Shown one piece after another: positions 1 through 5,806 of a stretch of DNA of 6,904 nucleotides. Each line of letters begins with the position of its first letter. Positions within the stretch are counted from its first letter, which is position 1. A program made the position numbers and the translations under genes. The stretch spans positions 1-6,904 of the forward strand of contig CANHOE010000139.1 of assembly GCA_947462175.1 (NCBI GenBank), read 5' to 3'. The stretch comes from Burkholderiales bacterium (lineage in GTDB: Bacteria; Pseudomonadota; Gammaproteobacteria; Burkholderiales; Burkholderiaceae_C). The notes below the pieces were generated by a model. It saw only the letters and a list, made by a program, of their open reading frames with translations. It was not told where the DNA came from and ran no database searches.

Positions 1-274
1 AGAAGAAAGTCACCAAAGAAGAGTGCCCCAAACACCAGCCATTTGGCCTGCTCGCTTCGGCTACACGCCTACTTCAACGGCTCTGGCTCGAGAACACTCT
101 CCGAACTACCGCCTCGGTTTCCTCGCTCAGGTTCAAACATTCGCTATCGCGACGCCTCGACCCTTCGGGTCATCGGTTTGACTTCTTGTGCCAGAGACTC
201 TGCCGTTCGCCTCTCGCCGAAGCGTGGTTACCAAATGGCTGGTGTTCAGGGGCCTCTTTTTGGTTACTTTTTCT
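1..274. repeat. Long imperfect palindrome (inverted repeat) in non-coding spacer
   Basis: The two ends of this stretch are reverse complements. Positions 31-46 pair perfectly with 231-246 (16 bp; position i pairs with 277-i). Outward of that, 1-30 matches 247-274 closely with a few indels. Inward, the pairing continues without gaps at lower identity: about 31 of 48 positions over 47-94 by my count, including a 9-base match (53-61 with 216-224) and a 7-base match (81-87 with 190-196). A small GACCC-TTC-GGGTC hairpin lies near the middle (159-171). The left edge of the window cuts the element, so its full size is unknown. Open frames across it look non-coding. It could be two inverted copies of a dispersed intergenic repeat, a MITE-like element or a structured RNA; no transposase gene is visible. 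Confidence 0.7.
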
Positions 275-295
275 GGCCCCGCAGAAAAAGTGACC
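262..295. repeat. 14-bp hairpin inside the intergenic repeat
   Basis: GGTTACTTTTTCTG (262-275) pairs with CAGAAAAAGTGACC (282-295) across a 6-nt loop, with one G-U wobble (265 with 292) in plus-strand RNA. Its left half is also the outer part of the long palindrome, so the mirror hairpin probably lies just left of the window. I recall similar hairpins, with a TTACTTTTT core followed by a CCGCCC-rich segment, as dispersed intergenic repeats in betaproteobacteria and xanthomonads. That is memory, not a search. It may act as part of a bidirectional terminator between the left-hand neighbour and uppP. Confidence 0.6.
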
Positions 296-310
296 CGCCC
301 GCCGGGGCGG
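268..310 (-). terminator. Probable rho-independent terminator after uppP
   Basis: Read on the minus strand, CCGCCC-CGGC-GGGCGG (310 to 295) forms a 6-bp GC-rich stem with a 4-nt loop. It is followed by GTCAC and then five T (272-268). The hairpin starts 53 nt past the uppP stop, a normal place for the end of the leftward transcription unit. The T-run is separated from the stem by a few bases and also belongs to the adjacent A/T-rich hairpin, so the exact termination point is uncertain. Confidence 0.5.
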
Positions 311-363
311 AATCCCGGCGCGGTCTCACGAAAGGCGCGCTGCCAGCAAAGCAAACCCAAAGG

Positions 364-1221
364 TCAATCAGCCCAGTCCACCCAGCCCTGCCAGGCGGTC
401 AGCAGAACGATGCCGCCGAACACGATGCGGTACCAGGCGAAGACGACGAAATCGTGGGTAGACACAAACCGGATCAGCCAGCGGATGCACAGCAGTGCGC
501 TGAAGAACGCGAACACCAGGCCGACCGCGAACATCGGCAGATCGCTGACATGCAAGGCCTCGCGCTGCTTCCACAGCGCGTAGGCCCCGGCGCCCATCAG
601 CGTCGGGATGCCCAGAAAGAAGCTGAATTCGGTCGCGGCCTTGCGCGAGAAGCCGAGCACCATGCCGCCGATGATGGTGGCGCCGGAACGGCTGGTTCCC
701 GGGATCAGCGCCAGACACTGCAGCAGGCCAACCTTGAGCGCATCGATCGGCCCCATGTCATCGACCGTCTGGACGCGTGCGCGCCGCGTGCCTTCGGTAT
801 CTGCGGCGCCGTACAAGCGCTTCTGCCGCGCTTCGACCCACAGGATGATCACGCCCCCCACGATGAAGGCCATCGCCACCGGCACCGGGTGAAACAGGTG
901 CTCCTTCACTGCCTTGCCGAAGGCCAGGCCCAGCAGCACCGCCGGAATGAAGGCGATCAGCACATTCAGGGCGAATCGCCGAGCCACCGGATCGCCGCCC
1001 AGGCCGCTGACGGTGGACTGCAATCGCACGCGGTACTGCCAGATCACGGCAAACATCGCGCCGGTCTGGATCGCGATGTCGAACACCTTCGCGGTTTCGC
1101 CAGTGAAGTCGAGAAGTGATCCGACGAGGATCAGGTGCCCAGTGCTGGAGATGGGCAGGAATTCCGTCAGCCCTTCGACAACGCCCATCAGGGCGGCTTT
1201 GATCAGCAGGGTGATGTCCAA
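364..1221 (-). CDS. uppP: Undecaprenyl-diphosphate phosphatase (UppP/BacA)
   Basis: This integral inner-membrane enzyme removes a phosphate from undecaprenyl diphosphate, regenerating the lipid carrier for peptidoglycan and other surface polymers. Overproduction in other bacteria gives bacitracin tolerance. The 285-aa protein has both family signatures: the N-terminal EGLTEFLPISSTGHL block with E16, E20, S26 and H29, and the PGTSRSGAT block at 174-182 with R178. These match the catalytic Glu, Ser, His and Arg known in E. coli UppP. Several hydrophobic segments (for example 83-104, 114-129, and the C-terminal third) fit a polytopic membrane protein. The start is a TTG at 1221, chosen because it gives the MDI-LLIKA start typical of the family and no ATG lies close upstream in frame; the ribosome site is weak (ACGGA). 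It lies 50 nt after the helicase stop on the same strand. A TATCAT at 1254-1249 could be a -10 element, but no matching -35 is clear, so co-transcription is more likely. Confidence 0.96.
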   Translation of the reverse strand: MDITLLIKAALMGVVEGLTEFLPISSTGHLILVGSLLDFTGETAKVFDIAIQTGAMFAVIWQYRVRLQSTVSGLGGDPVARRFALNVLIAFIPAVLLGLAFGKAVKEHLFHPVPVAMAFIVGGVIILWVEARQKRLYGAADTEGTRRARVQTVDDMGPIDALKVGLLQCLALIPGTSRSGATIIGGMVLGFSRKAATEFSFFLGIPTLMGAGAYALWKQREALHVSDLPMFAVGLVFAFFSALLCIRWLIRFVSTHDFVVFAWYRIVFGGIVLLTAWQGWVDWAD

Positions 1222-1271
1222 GTGGCGATCCGTTGACGTGCTGATTTGATGATACGAGGGCGGGGTGACGC

Positions 1272-3782
1272 TCAGCGCTGCGCCGCTTTGTCAGCAGCAC
1301 GCTCGGCGTCGCGCACGATGCGCGCCAGCCGATCGGCGAGCTTCTCGGTCGTCAATTTTTCGCGCAATCGCTCGACCATCAATGGCAGGCTGAACGGGCT
1401 GGGCACCTTCAGGTCGATGCGCTCGACCGCAAGTTCCGCCAAGCGCTGCATGGTGGCACGCAGACGACCGATCTCCAGTTCCTGGCTCAGCACCTCGGCT
1501 TGCGCCTGGGTCAAGAGCAGGTTGCCGGCGTCGTACTTCTTGAACACCTCGAAGAACAGGCCACTCGAAGCCTGCAGCTGCTTTGTGCTCTTGGGCGCAC
1601 CGGGGTAGCCGGTGAACACCAGGCCAGCCACACGGGCGATCTCGCGGAAGCGCCGCTGAGCCAACTCGCCGCTGTTCAGGCTGTGCAGCACGTCGGCCAG
1701 AAGGTCGGCCGCGTCGAGCAAGCGGCCGTCGAAGAGCGGGGCCAAATCCACCGGCTCGGCGCTGAGTAGTTCGAAGCCGTAGTCGTTGACACTGACGCTG
1801 AAGGTATTCGGTGCATCGCGTGCCAGCCGCCACGCCAGCAGACTGGCCAGCCCCAGGTGCACATTCCGGCCGGCAAATGGGTACAGGTAGACGTGGTGGC
1901 CCTCACGCGAGGCGAACACCTCGACCAGCAGCGTCTCAGGGGTCGGCAACTTGGATAGTCGCGCCTGCGTCTGCAGCATCGGCAAGGCGGCCCGCATCTC
2001 GGGCTCGTTCGGCACCAGGTGGTCATCCGCCTTCGCCGCCACCGCCAGCAAGTCGAGCACCGCATCGGCCAGTTCGCTCGACAAAGGCATCTTGCCGCCC
2101 GCCCAGCTCGGCACCACGCCCTTGTTCCTGGTGGCGCGCTGCACATAGGCGGTCATGTCCTGCGTGCGCAGGTATTCGAGCACTCGGCCGGCGAACACGA
2201 AGCAATCCCCCTTGCGCAGCCGGGCGATGAAGCTTTCCTCGATGGTGCCGATCTGGCCTCCGCTCAGGTACTTCACCTGCATCGAGGCATCACTGACGAT
2301 GGTGCCGATCGCGAGCCGGTGGCGCTTGGCGATGCCCCGGTCGGGCACACGATAGACACCGTCGATCTTCTGCACGCGGTGGTACTCCGGATAGGCAGCG
2401 AGGCTGCCGCTGCCGCCTTCAACGAAGCTCAGGGCCCAGTCGAATTCATCGCGGCCGAGGGTGCGGTAAGCATGCGCGGAACACACTTCCTCGAACATCG
2501 CGTCGGCGGTGAAACCACCACCGAGCGCCACCGTCACCAGGTGCTGCACCAGCACATCGAGCGGCTTGTCGGGCGTCGCGCGCTTCTCGATGCGCCCGGC
2601 CAGCGCGGCGCAGCGGGCCGCGGCGGCCTCGACCAGCTCCAGCGTATTCGTCGGCGCGAGCGTGACACGGCTCGGCCGACCGGGCGCATGACCGCTTCGG
2701 CCGGCACGCTGCAGCAGCCGCGCCACGCCCTTGGCACTGCCGATCTGCAGCACGCGCTCGACCGGCAGGAAATCGACGCCGAGGTCCAGCGAGGATGTGC
2801 ACACGACCGCCTTCAACTGCCCCTGCTTCAGCCCAGCCTCGACCCACTCGCGCACGGACTTGTCGAGCGAGCCGTGATGCAGCGCCACGATGCCGGCCCA
2901 GTCGGGTCGCTCGCGCAGCAGCATCTGGTACCAGATCTCGGCCTGCGATCGGGTGTTGGTGAAGACGAGCGTCGTGGACGCGCTGTCGATCTCGGCAATC
3001 ACCGGCTGCAACATCTGCGCACCGAGATGACCGCCCCAGGAGAAGCGTCCGGGGTTCTCAGGCAGCAAGGTATCGATCAGCAGCGTCTTGTCGACACGTC
3101 CTTGCACCGTGAGGCCCTCGTCACTTTCGCTGTGAGCGCCAATCAGCACCTGCTTCGCATCGTCCAGATTACCCAGCGTCGCACTCACCCCCCAGACCAC
3201 CAGCCCCGAGTTCCAGCGCTTCAGCCGCGCCAGCGCCAGCTGCACTTGCACGCCGCGCTTGCTGCCCATCAGCTCATGCCACTCATCAACGATCACCGTA
3301 TGCACGCCTGCCAATTCCTCGGCAGCGCGCTCACGGGTGAGCATGAGGGTCAGCGATTCAGGCGTGGTGACCAGCGCGGTCGGCAGGCGCCGCTCTTGCC
3401 GCGCACGTTCAGCGGATGGAGTGTCGCCGGTGCGTTCGCCGACGCTCCAGTGCGGCGCAGCTTCGGGCAGCGTCAGTTGCAGCGCACGGGTGGTGTCGGC
3501 GGCGAGCGCGCGCATCGGGGTCAACCACAGCGCGCCGAGTGGCGCGGGCGTGGCCCGGCTCGGCGCACCGAGGTTCAGGCCGCGCAGCAACGCGCCGAAC
3601 CAAACCGCATACGTCTTGCCGCTGCCGGTGGTCGCATGCAGCAGTCCGCTGCGGCCTGCGGCCATTGCAGCCCAGACCTCGCACTGGAACTCGAACGGTT
3701 GCCAGCCTCGCGCGGTGAACCATGCCTCGGCCAACTGTGCATCGGGCACTGACGCGGTGTTGCGCTTTGGCTGTGATCTCAC
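1272..3782 (-). CDS. Ligase-associated DEXH-box DNA helicase (Lhr-Core type)
   Basis: This is a superfamily 2 ATP-dependent DNA helicase of the short Lhr-like family associated with DNA repair. From the GTG at 3782 it is 836 aa, close to the usual 810-850. Helicase motifs are intact and in order: Q-motif-like GWQPFEFQ (26-33), Walker A TTGSGKT (51-57), Ia TPMRAL (88-93), TPES (140-143), DEWH box (166-169), SAT (200-202), motif IV VFTNTRSQAE (273-282), motif V TSSLDLGVDF (329-338) and motif VI QRAGRSGH (358-365). A winged-helix-like region (about 405-480) and the PSWAGGKMPLS block (558-568) follow, typical of Lhr proteins. The GTG at 3782 is preferred because it begins 4 nt after the upstream DUF429 stop and gives the family length; a GTG at 3749 would also keep all motifs. 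Longer readings to 3947 run through the DUF429 gene and add no family sequence. Known relatives sit with an ATP-dependent ligase, an exonuclease and PdeM; none is present here. Substrate and polarity cannot be read from sequence alone. Confidence 0.93.
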   Translation of the reverse strand: MRSQPKRNTASVPDAQLAEAWFTARGWQPFEFQCEVWAAMAAGRSGLLHATTGSGKTYAVWFGALLRGLNLGAPSRATPAPLGALWLTPMRALAADTTRALQLTLPEAAPHWSVGERTGDTPSAERARQERRLPTALVTTPESLTLMLTRERAAEELAGVHTVIVDEWHELMGSKRGVQVQLALARLKRWNSGLVVWGVSATLGNLDDAKQVLIGAHSESDEGLTVQGRVDKTLLIDTLLPENPGRFSWGGHLGAQMLQPVIAEIDSASTTLVFTNTRSQAEIWYQMLLRERPDWAGIVALHHGSLDKSVREWVEAGLKQGQLKAVVCTSSLDLGVDFLPVERVLQIGSAKGVARLLQRAGRSGHAPGRPSRVTLAPTNTLELVEAAAARCAALAGRIEKRATPDKPLDVLVQHLVTVALGGGFTADAMFEEVCSAHAYRTLGRDEFDWALSFVEGGSGSLAAYPEYHRVQKIDGVYRVPDRGIAKRHRLAIGTIVSDASMQVKYLSGGQIGTIEESFIARLRKGDCFVFAGRVLEYLRTQDMTAYVQRATRNKGVVPSWAGGKMPLSSELADAVLDLLAVAAKADDHLVPNEPEMRAALPMLQTQARLSKLPTPETLLVEVFASREGHHVYLYPFAGRNVHLGLASLLAWRLARDAPNTFSVSVNDYGFELLSAEPVDLAPLFDGRLLDAADLLADVLHSLNSGELAQRRFREIARVAGLVFTGYPGAPKSTKQLQASSGLFFEVFKKYDAGNLLLTQAQAEVLSQELEIGRLRATMQRLAELAVERIDLKVPSPFSLPLMVERLREKLTTEKLADRLARIVRDAERAADKAAQR

Positions 3783-3786
3783 CTGT

Positions 3787-4632
3787 TCACACCACCCCGG
3801 CTGTGACGATCCAGCCCTCGAGCGTGTCTGCTCCCGCCGGTCGGCCGTGATCCGGCTGCGTACGCGCCCAAGCGGCCTGCAACAGGCACAACACCGCATC
3901 GAGCCGGTCGCCGCTGGCATCAGCGACCAGCGCATCGCGCTGGGCATGGCTCAATCGCAATCGAAGACCTAGCGGCGTGCGGCCCTGCTCCAGCGCGTCG
4001 ACCAGGTCCTTGCGCGCGATCAGCCGCTCGGGGGTCTGCTTCGCCTTGTCGTCGCTCTTGTACGAACGGTTGCCCAACACCGCGCGCGCCAGCAGCCCTG
4101 GATAACCTTCGATCGCCACCCGCCTGGCGTCACCGCCATGCAAGCCTGGCAGATGCACCCCGGCGTCGATCAACAAGGGCACACCTGCGTGCATCATGAA
4201 CGCCACCGGGGGGTTGACCCACTTCATCGACGGCGAGGAAGCCGCTGGTCCATCACAGCCCCGGTGTGCGAACTTGCTGCCGACCGGCCGGGCGTTGCAG
4301 AACGCAGCGAAGGTGTCGCGGATCTGCTCGCGGGAGAGTGCCGCGTAATGCCGCATCAGCGGCAGCCAGTCAGTCGGCCAGCCGAGGGTTTCGATCAGCT
4401 CGCGCGGCAGGCCGAAGGGCAGGTCGAAAGCTGCCACCCAATCTCCCGGTGCGTGCAGCCAGGCGGTGAATTCATCGAAGCCGGTGTGCAACTGAATGGT
4501 CTCAAGTCGCACGCTCTGCCCATCGAAACGGCCCAGCGCGACGACGATGGGTTTGCGCTTCGTGGGGCGGCTGGTGAAGTCGATGCCCGCGACGGGTCCA
4601 GGACAAGCGCCGAACTGAGGGGCCGCGTTCAC
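3787..4632 (-). CDS. DUF429 protein, predicted RNase H-fold nuclease
   Basis: The 281-aa protein resembles the DUF429 family, described as predicted nucleases with an RNase H (RuvC/YqgF-like) fold; no activity is established for this protein. Visible family features are an N-terminal strand AGIDFTS with D18, a second strand AAFDLPFGLP with D70, an IEGYPG segment with E175, a KSDDKAKQTPERL stretch (192-204), and a C-terminal helix SGDRLDAVLCLL with D242 and D245. The spacing of these acids fits a metal-dependent RNase H-type active site, which is an inference. There is no signal peptide or membrane segment, so it is likely cytoplasmic. The start is a GTG at 4632 that places the first Asp strand near the N-terminus; the upstream GAGA is a weak ribosome site. 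It is the first gene of the leftward run, and its stop lies 4 nt before the helicase start, suggesting translational coupling. No convincing promoter is seen before it in the 204-nt gap shared with ompW. Confidence 0.85.
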   Translation of the reverse strand: MNAAPQFGACPGPVAGIDFTSRPTKRKPIVVALGRFDGQSVRLETIQLHTGFDEFTAWLHAPGDWVAAFDLPFGLPRELIETLGWPTDWLPLMRHYAALSREQIRDTFAAFCNARPVGSKFAHRGCDGPAASSPSMKWVNPPVAFMMHAGVPLLIDAGVHLPGLHGGDARRVAIEGYPGLLARAVLGNRSYKSDDKAKQTPERLIARKDLVDALEQGRTPLGLRLRLSHAQRDALVADASGDRLDAVLCLLQAAWARTQPDHGRPAGADTLEGWIVTAGVV

Positions 4633-4752
4633 AGACCCGTCTCTCGCGGCCGATTCATTGCAGAGTTCATCAGGCGTGAATCAAGTTCATGTTTCTGAAA
4701 AAACAGGCCGTCCAATGGCCCGTGTGGCGGTTGCGCCGAAAAAGCTCGAAGT

Positions 4753-4794
4753 TTGATGCGCCGCAACATACGGTAGGGGACCCAAGGCTGAAAT
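4753..4794 (+). promoter_or_regulatory. Possible FNR/Anr-activated promoter of ompW
   Basis: TTGAT-GCGC-CGCAA at 4753-4766 matches the FNR consensus TTGAT-N4-ATCAA at 8 of 10 defined positions, with a perfect left half and a weak right half. A TGAAAT at 4789-4794 could be the -10 element (4 of 6). That would place the transcription start near 4801 and the site centre near -41.5, the class II activator position. ompW is a known FNR-responsive gene in E. coli. The geometry is suggestive, but both matches are imperfect and no -35 is evident. Confidence 0.35.
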
Positions 4795-4797
4795 GCC

Positions 4798-4819
4798 TGC
4801 AGAGGAGCCTTCCTCTGCA
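4798..4819 (+). promoter_or_regulatory. Perfect 9-bp hairpin in the ompW leader
   Basis: TGCAGAGGA (4798-4806) and TCCTCTGCA (4811-4819) are exact reverse complements around a GCCT loop. The hairpin ends 4 nt before the AAAGG ribosome site (4824-4828) and 17 nt before the ATG. No T-run follows on either strand, so it is not a normal intrinsic terminator. It could stabilise the mRNA 5' end, modulate ribosome access, or be a DNA operator overlapping the transcription start if that lies near 4801. Confidence 0.55.
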
Positions 4820-4836
4820 AACAAAAGGTCGCCACC

Positions 4837-5460
4837 ATGACAACACTTAAACACACCGCCATGGCCTTGAGTCTGGCCGCCATCGCGTCGCTGCCCCTCA
4901 TGGCACAGGCCGAGACGCCGAGCGAGCCCTGGCTGGTGCGCGTGCGCGCGGTCGAACTTTTGAGCCGCAACAAGGACACCACCCCGCTCGACCTGTCCAT
5001 CAACGACCGCGTGATCCCGGAACTGGACATCTCCTATTTCTTCACCGAGAACATCGCGGCCGAGCTTGTGCTGACCTACCCGCAGCGGCAACGGCTAACT
5101 GCTGGCGGCAGCCGCATCGGCTCGTTCAAGCACTTGCCACCCACATTCACCCTGCAATATCACTTCACCGGCCTCGGCGCGTTCAAGCCCTACGTCGGCG
5201 TCGGGCTGAACTACACCCACCTGTCGAGTGTGCAGTTCAATCCCGCCGTCGTCTCGGCTTTGCATCCAGACATCAGCCGGGCCAGCTTCGGCGCGGCTTT
5301 CCAGATCGGGCTCGACTACGAGGTGTCAAAAAACGTCTACCTGAACCTGGACGTGAAGCGGTTGGATCTGAGCACCAATGTGACCTCGTCTGGCACCAAG
5401 ATCGGTGAGTTCAAGGTCGATCCGGTGTTGATCGGCGTGGGCGTCGGCTATCGGTTCTGA
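4837..5460 (+). CDS. ompW: OmpW family outer-membrane protein
   Basis: This is a 207-aa outer-membrane protein expected to form an eight-stranded beta-barrel; OmpW relatives form narrow channels linked to uptake of small hydrophobic molecules and to stress or low-oxygen responses. Residues 1-25 are a classic signal peptide (Lys at position 5, hydrophobic core, AQA at the cut site before ETPSEPW). The mature part begins with the WLVRVRAVEL strand, continues with the family pattern DISYFFTENIAAELVLTYPQ and FTLQYHF, then FKPYVGVGLNYT, and ends in VGVGYRF with the terminal Phe used for barrel assembly. Length is normal for the family. The ATG at 4837 has an AAAGG ribosome site 8 nt upstream. It is divergent from the DUF429-helicase-uppP run and convergent with the alcohol dehydrogenase, so it is probably monocistronic. 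A possible FNR-type site and a leader hairpin precede it. The transported substrate cannot be deduced. Confidence 0.93.
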   Translation: MTTLKHTAMALSLAAIASLPLMAQAETPSEPWLVRVRAVELLSRNKDTTPLDLSINDRVIPELDISYFFTENIAAELVLTYPQRQRLTAGGSRIGSFKHLPPTFTLQYHFTGLGAFKPYVGVGLNYTHLSSVQFNPAVVSALHPDISRASFGAAFQIGLDYEVSKNVYLNLDVKRLDLSTNVTSSGTKIGEFKVDPVLIGVGVGYRF

Positions 5461-5531
5461 GCCTTGACCGTCTTGCATGGCCGTGACCGACCGCAGGATG
5501 GTCAACCTGGTTACCAGCGCTGACAAGTGTG

Positions 5532-5553
5532 CGCTCGCGACCGATCGCGAGCG
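5532..5553 (+). terminator. 9-bp hairpin downstream of ompW
   Basis: CGCTCGCGA (5532-5540) pairs exactly with TCGCGAGCG (5545-5553) around a CCGA loop, 71 nt past the ompW stop. It is the strongest hairpin on the ompW side of the convergent gap and may end or protect the ompW transcript. There is no T-run after it, so it may act with Rho or only as a 3' end stabiliser. Confidence 0.4.
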
Positions 5554-5605
5554 GGTGCAAAGTGTCGCGGGATCAGCGCCTGTCGACCTCACGGGGTTGT
5601 GGGCG

Positions 5606-5634
5606 GGGTTGCAGGCGCTTCTGGCGCCGAACCC
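5606..5634. repeat. Two-part hairpin in the convergent gap
   Basis: GGGTT (5606-5610) pairs with AACCC (5630-5634), and inside it GGCGC (5614-5618) pairs with GCGCC (5624-5628) around a 5-nt loop, with a small internal loop between. No T-run follows on either strand. It may contribute to transcript ends between ompW and the alcohol dehydrogenase gene, but a role is not shown. Confidence 0.35.
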
Positions 5635-5663
5635 TGGCGTCGTTGCAAGGCCACACGTAACAA

Positions 5664-5696
5664 GGGCGGGCTGCACCGACTTGGCACAACCCGCCC
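5664..5696 (-). terminator. Probable terminator of the alcohol dehydrogenase gene
   Basis: On the minus strand the 33 nt fold into a continuous 14-bp stem with a 5-nt loop: seven GC-rich pairs (GGGCGGG with CCCGCCC), then seven more of which three are G-U. In plus-strand RNA those three wobble positions become A-C mismatches, so the structure favours leftward transcripts. The stem is followed on the minus strand by TTGTT, a modest T-rich tail, about 110 nt beyond the dehydrogenase stop. This fits a rho-independent terminator for the leftward gene. Confidence 0.6.
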
Positions 5697-5746
5697 ACAT
5701 TCGTTTCCCTCAGCAGCGATTGCGTAGCGCCGTTTCTTGGCGCCGC

Positions 5747-5784
5747 GCAGCGGGTGGGCCTTATGCCCCTTACCGCCGCGCTGC
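5747..5784. repeat. Bulged hairpin just past the alcohol dehydrogenase stop
   Basis: GCAGCGGGT (5747-5755) pairs with ACC (572-74 of the 5700s, that is 5772-5774) and CGCTGC (5779-5784) with a 4-nt bulge, and an inner GGGC (5756-5759) pairs with GCCC (5765-5768). It begins 22 nt beyond the dehydrogenase stop in the direction of its transcription. The fold is interrupted by bulges and has no T-run, so it may be a transcript-end stabiliser or chance pairing in GC-rich DNA. Confidence 0.25.
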
Positions 5785-5806
5785 AGTCGCTGCTGCGCTC
5801 AATGCA

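Noticed and set aside
43..1119. 358-codon plus-strand open frame over the left spacer and uppP
   Set aside because: It runs through the palindrome and then antisense to uppP; the product is Arg/Gln/His-rich and matches no family I know.
2019..3752. 577-codon open frame on the plus strand, antisense to the helicase
   Set aside because: It mirrors the helicase reading frame in GC-rich DNA; its translation is low-complexity (rich in Arg, Gln, His, Ala) with no recognisable domain, while the opposite strand has all helicase motifs.
3783..3947. Longer helicase N-terminus starting at 3947
   Set aside because: The extra 55 residues overlap the DUF429 coding sequence in another frame and look like frame-shadow sequence (Arg/Cys/Ser-rich); the family begins near the LAEAWFTARGWQPF segment.
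4690..4705. TGTTT/AAACA inverted repeat in the divergent gap
   Set aside because: Only 5 bp with a 6-nt loop in A/T-rich sequence; too weak to call an operator or terminator.
4831..4839. GCCACCATG before ompW, identical to a eukaryotic Kozak context
   Set aside because: This is a bacterial gene with its own ribosome site; the match is coincidental and there is no other sign of an engineered sequence.
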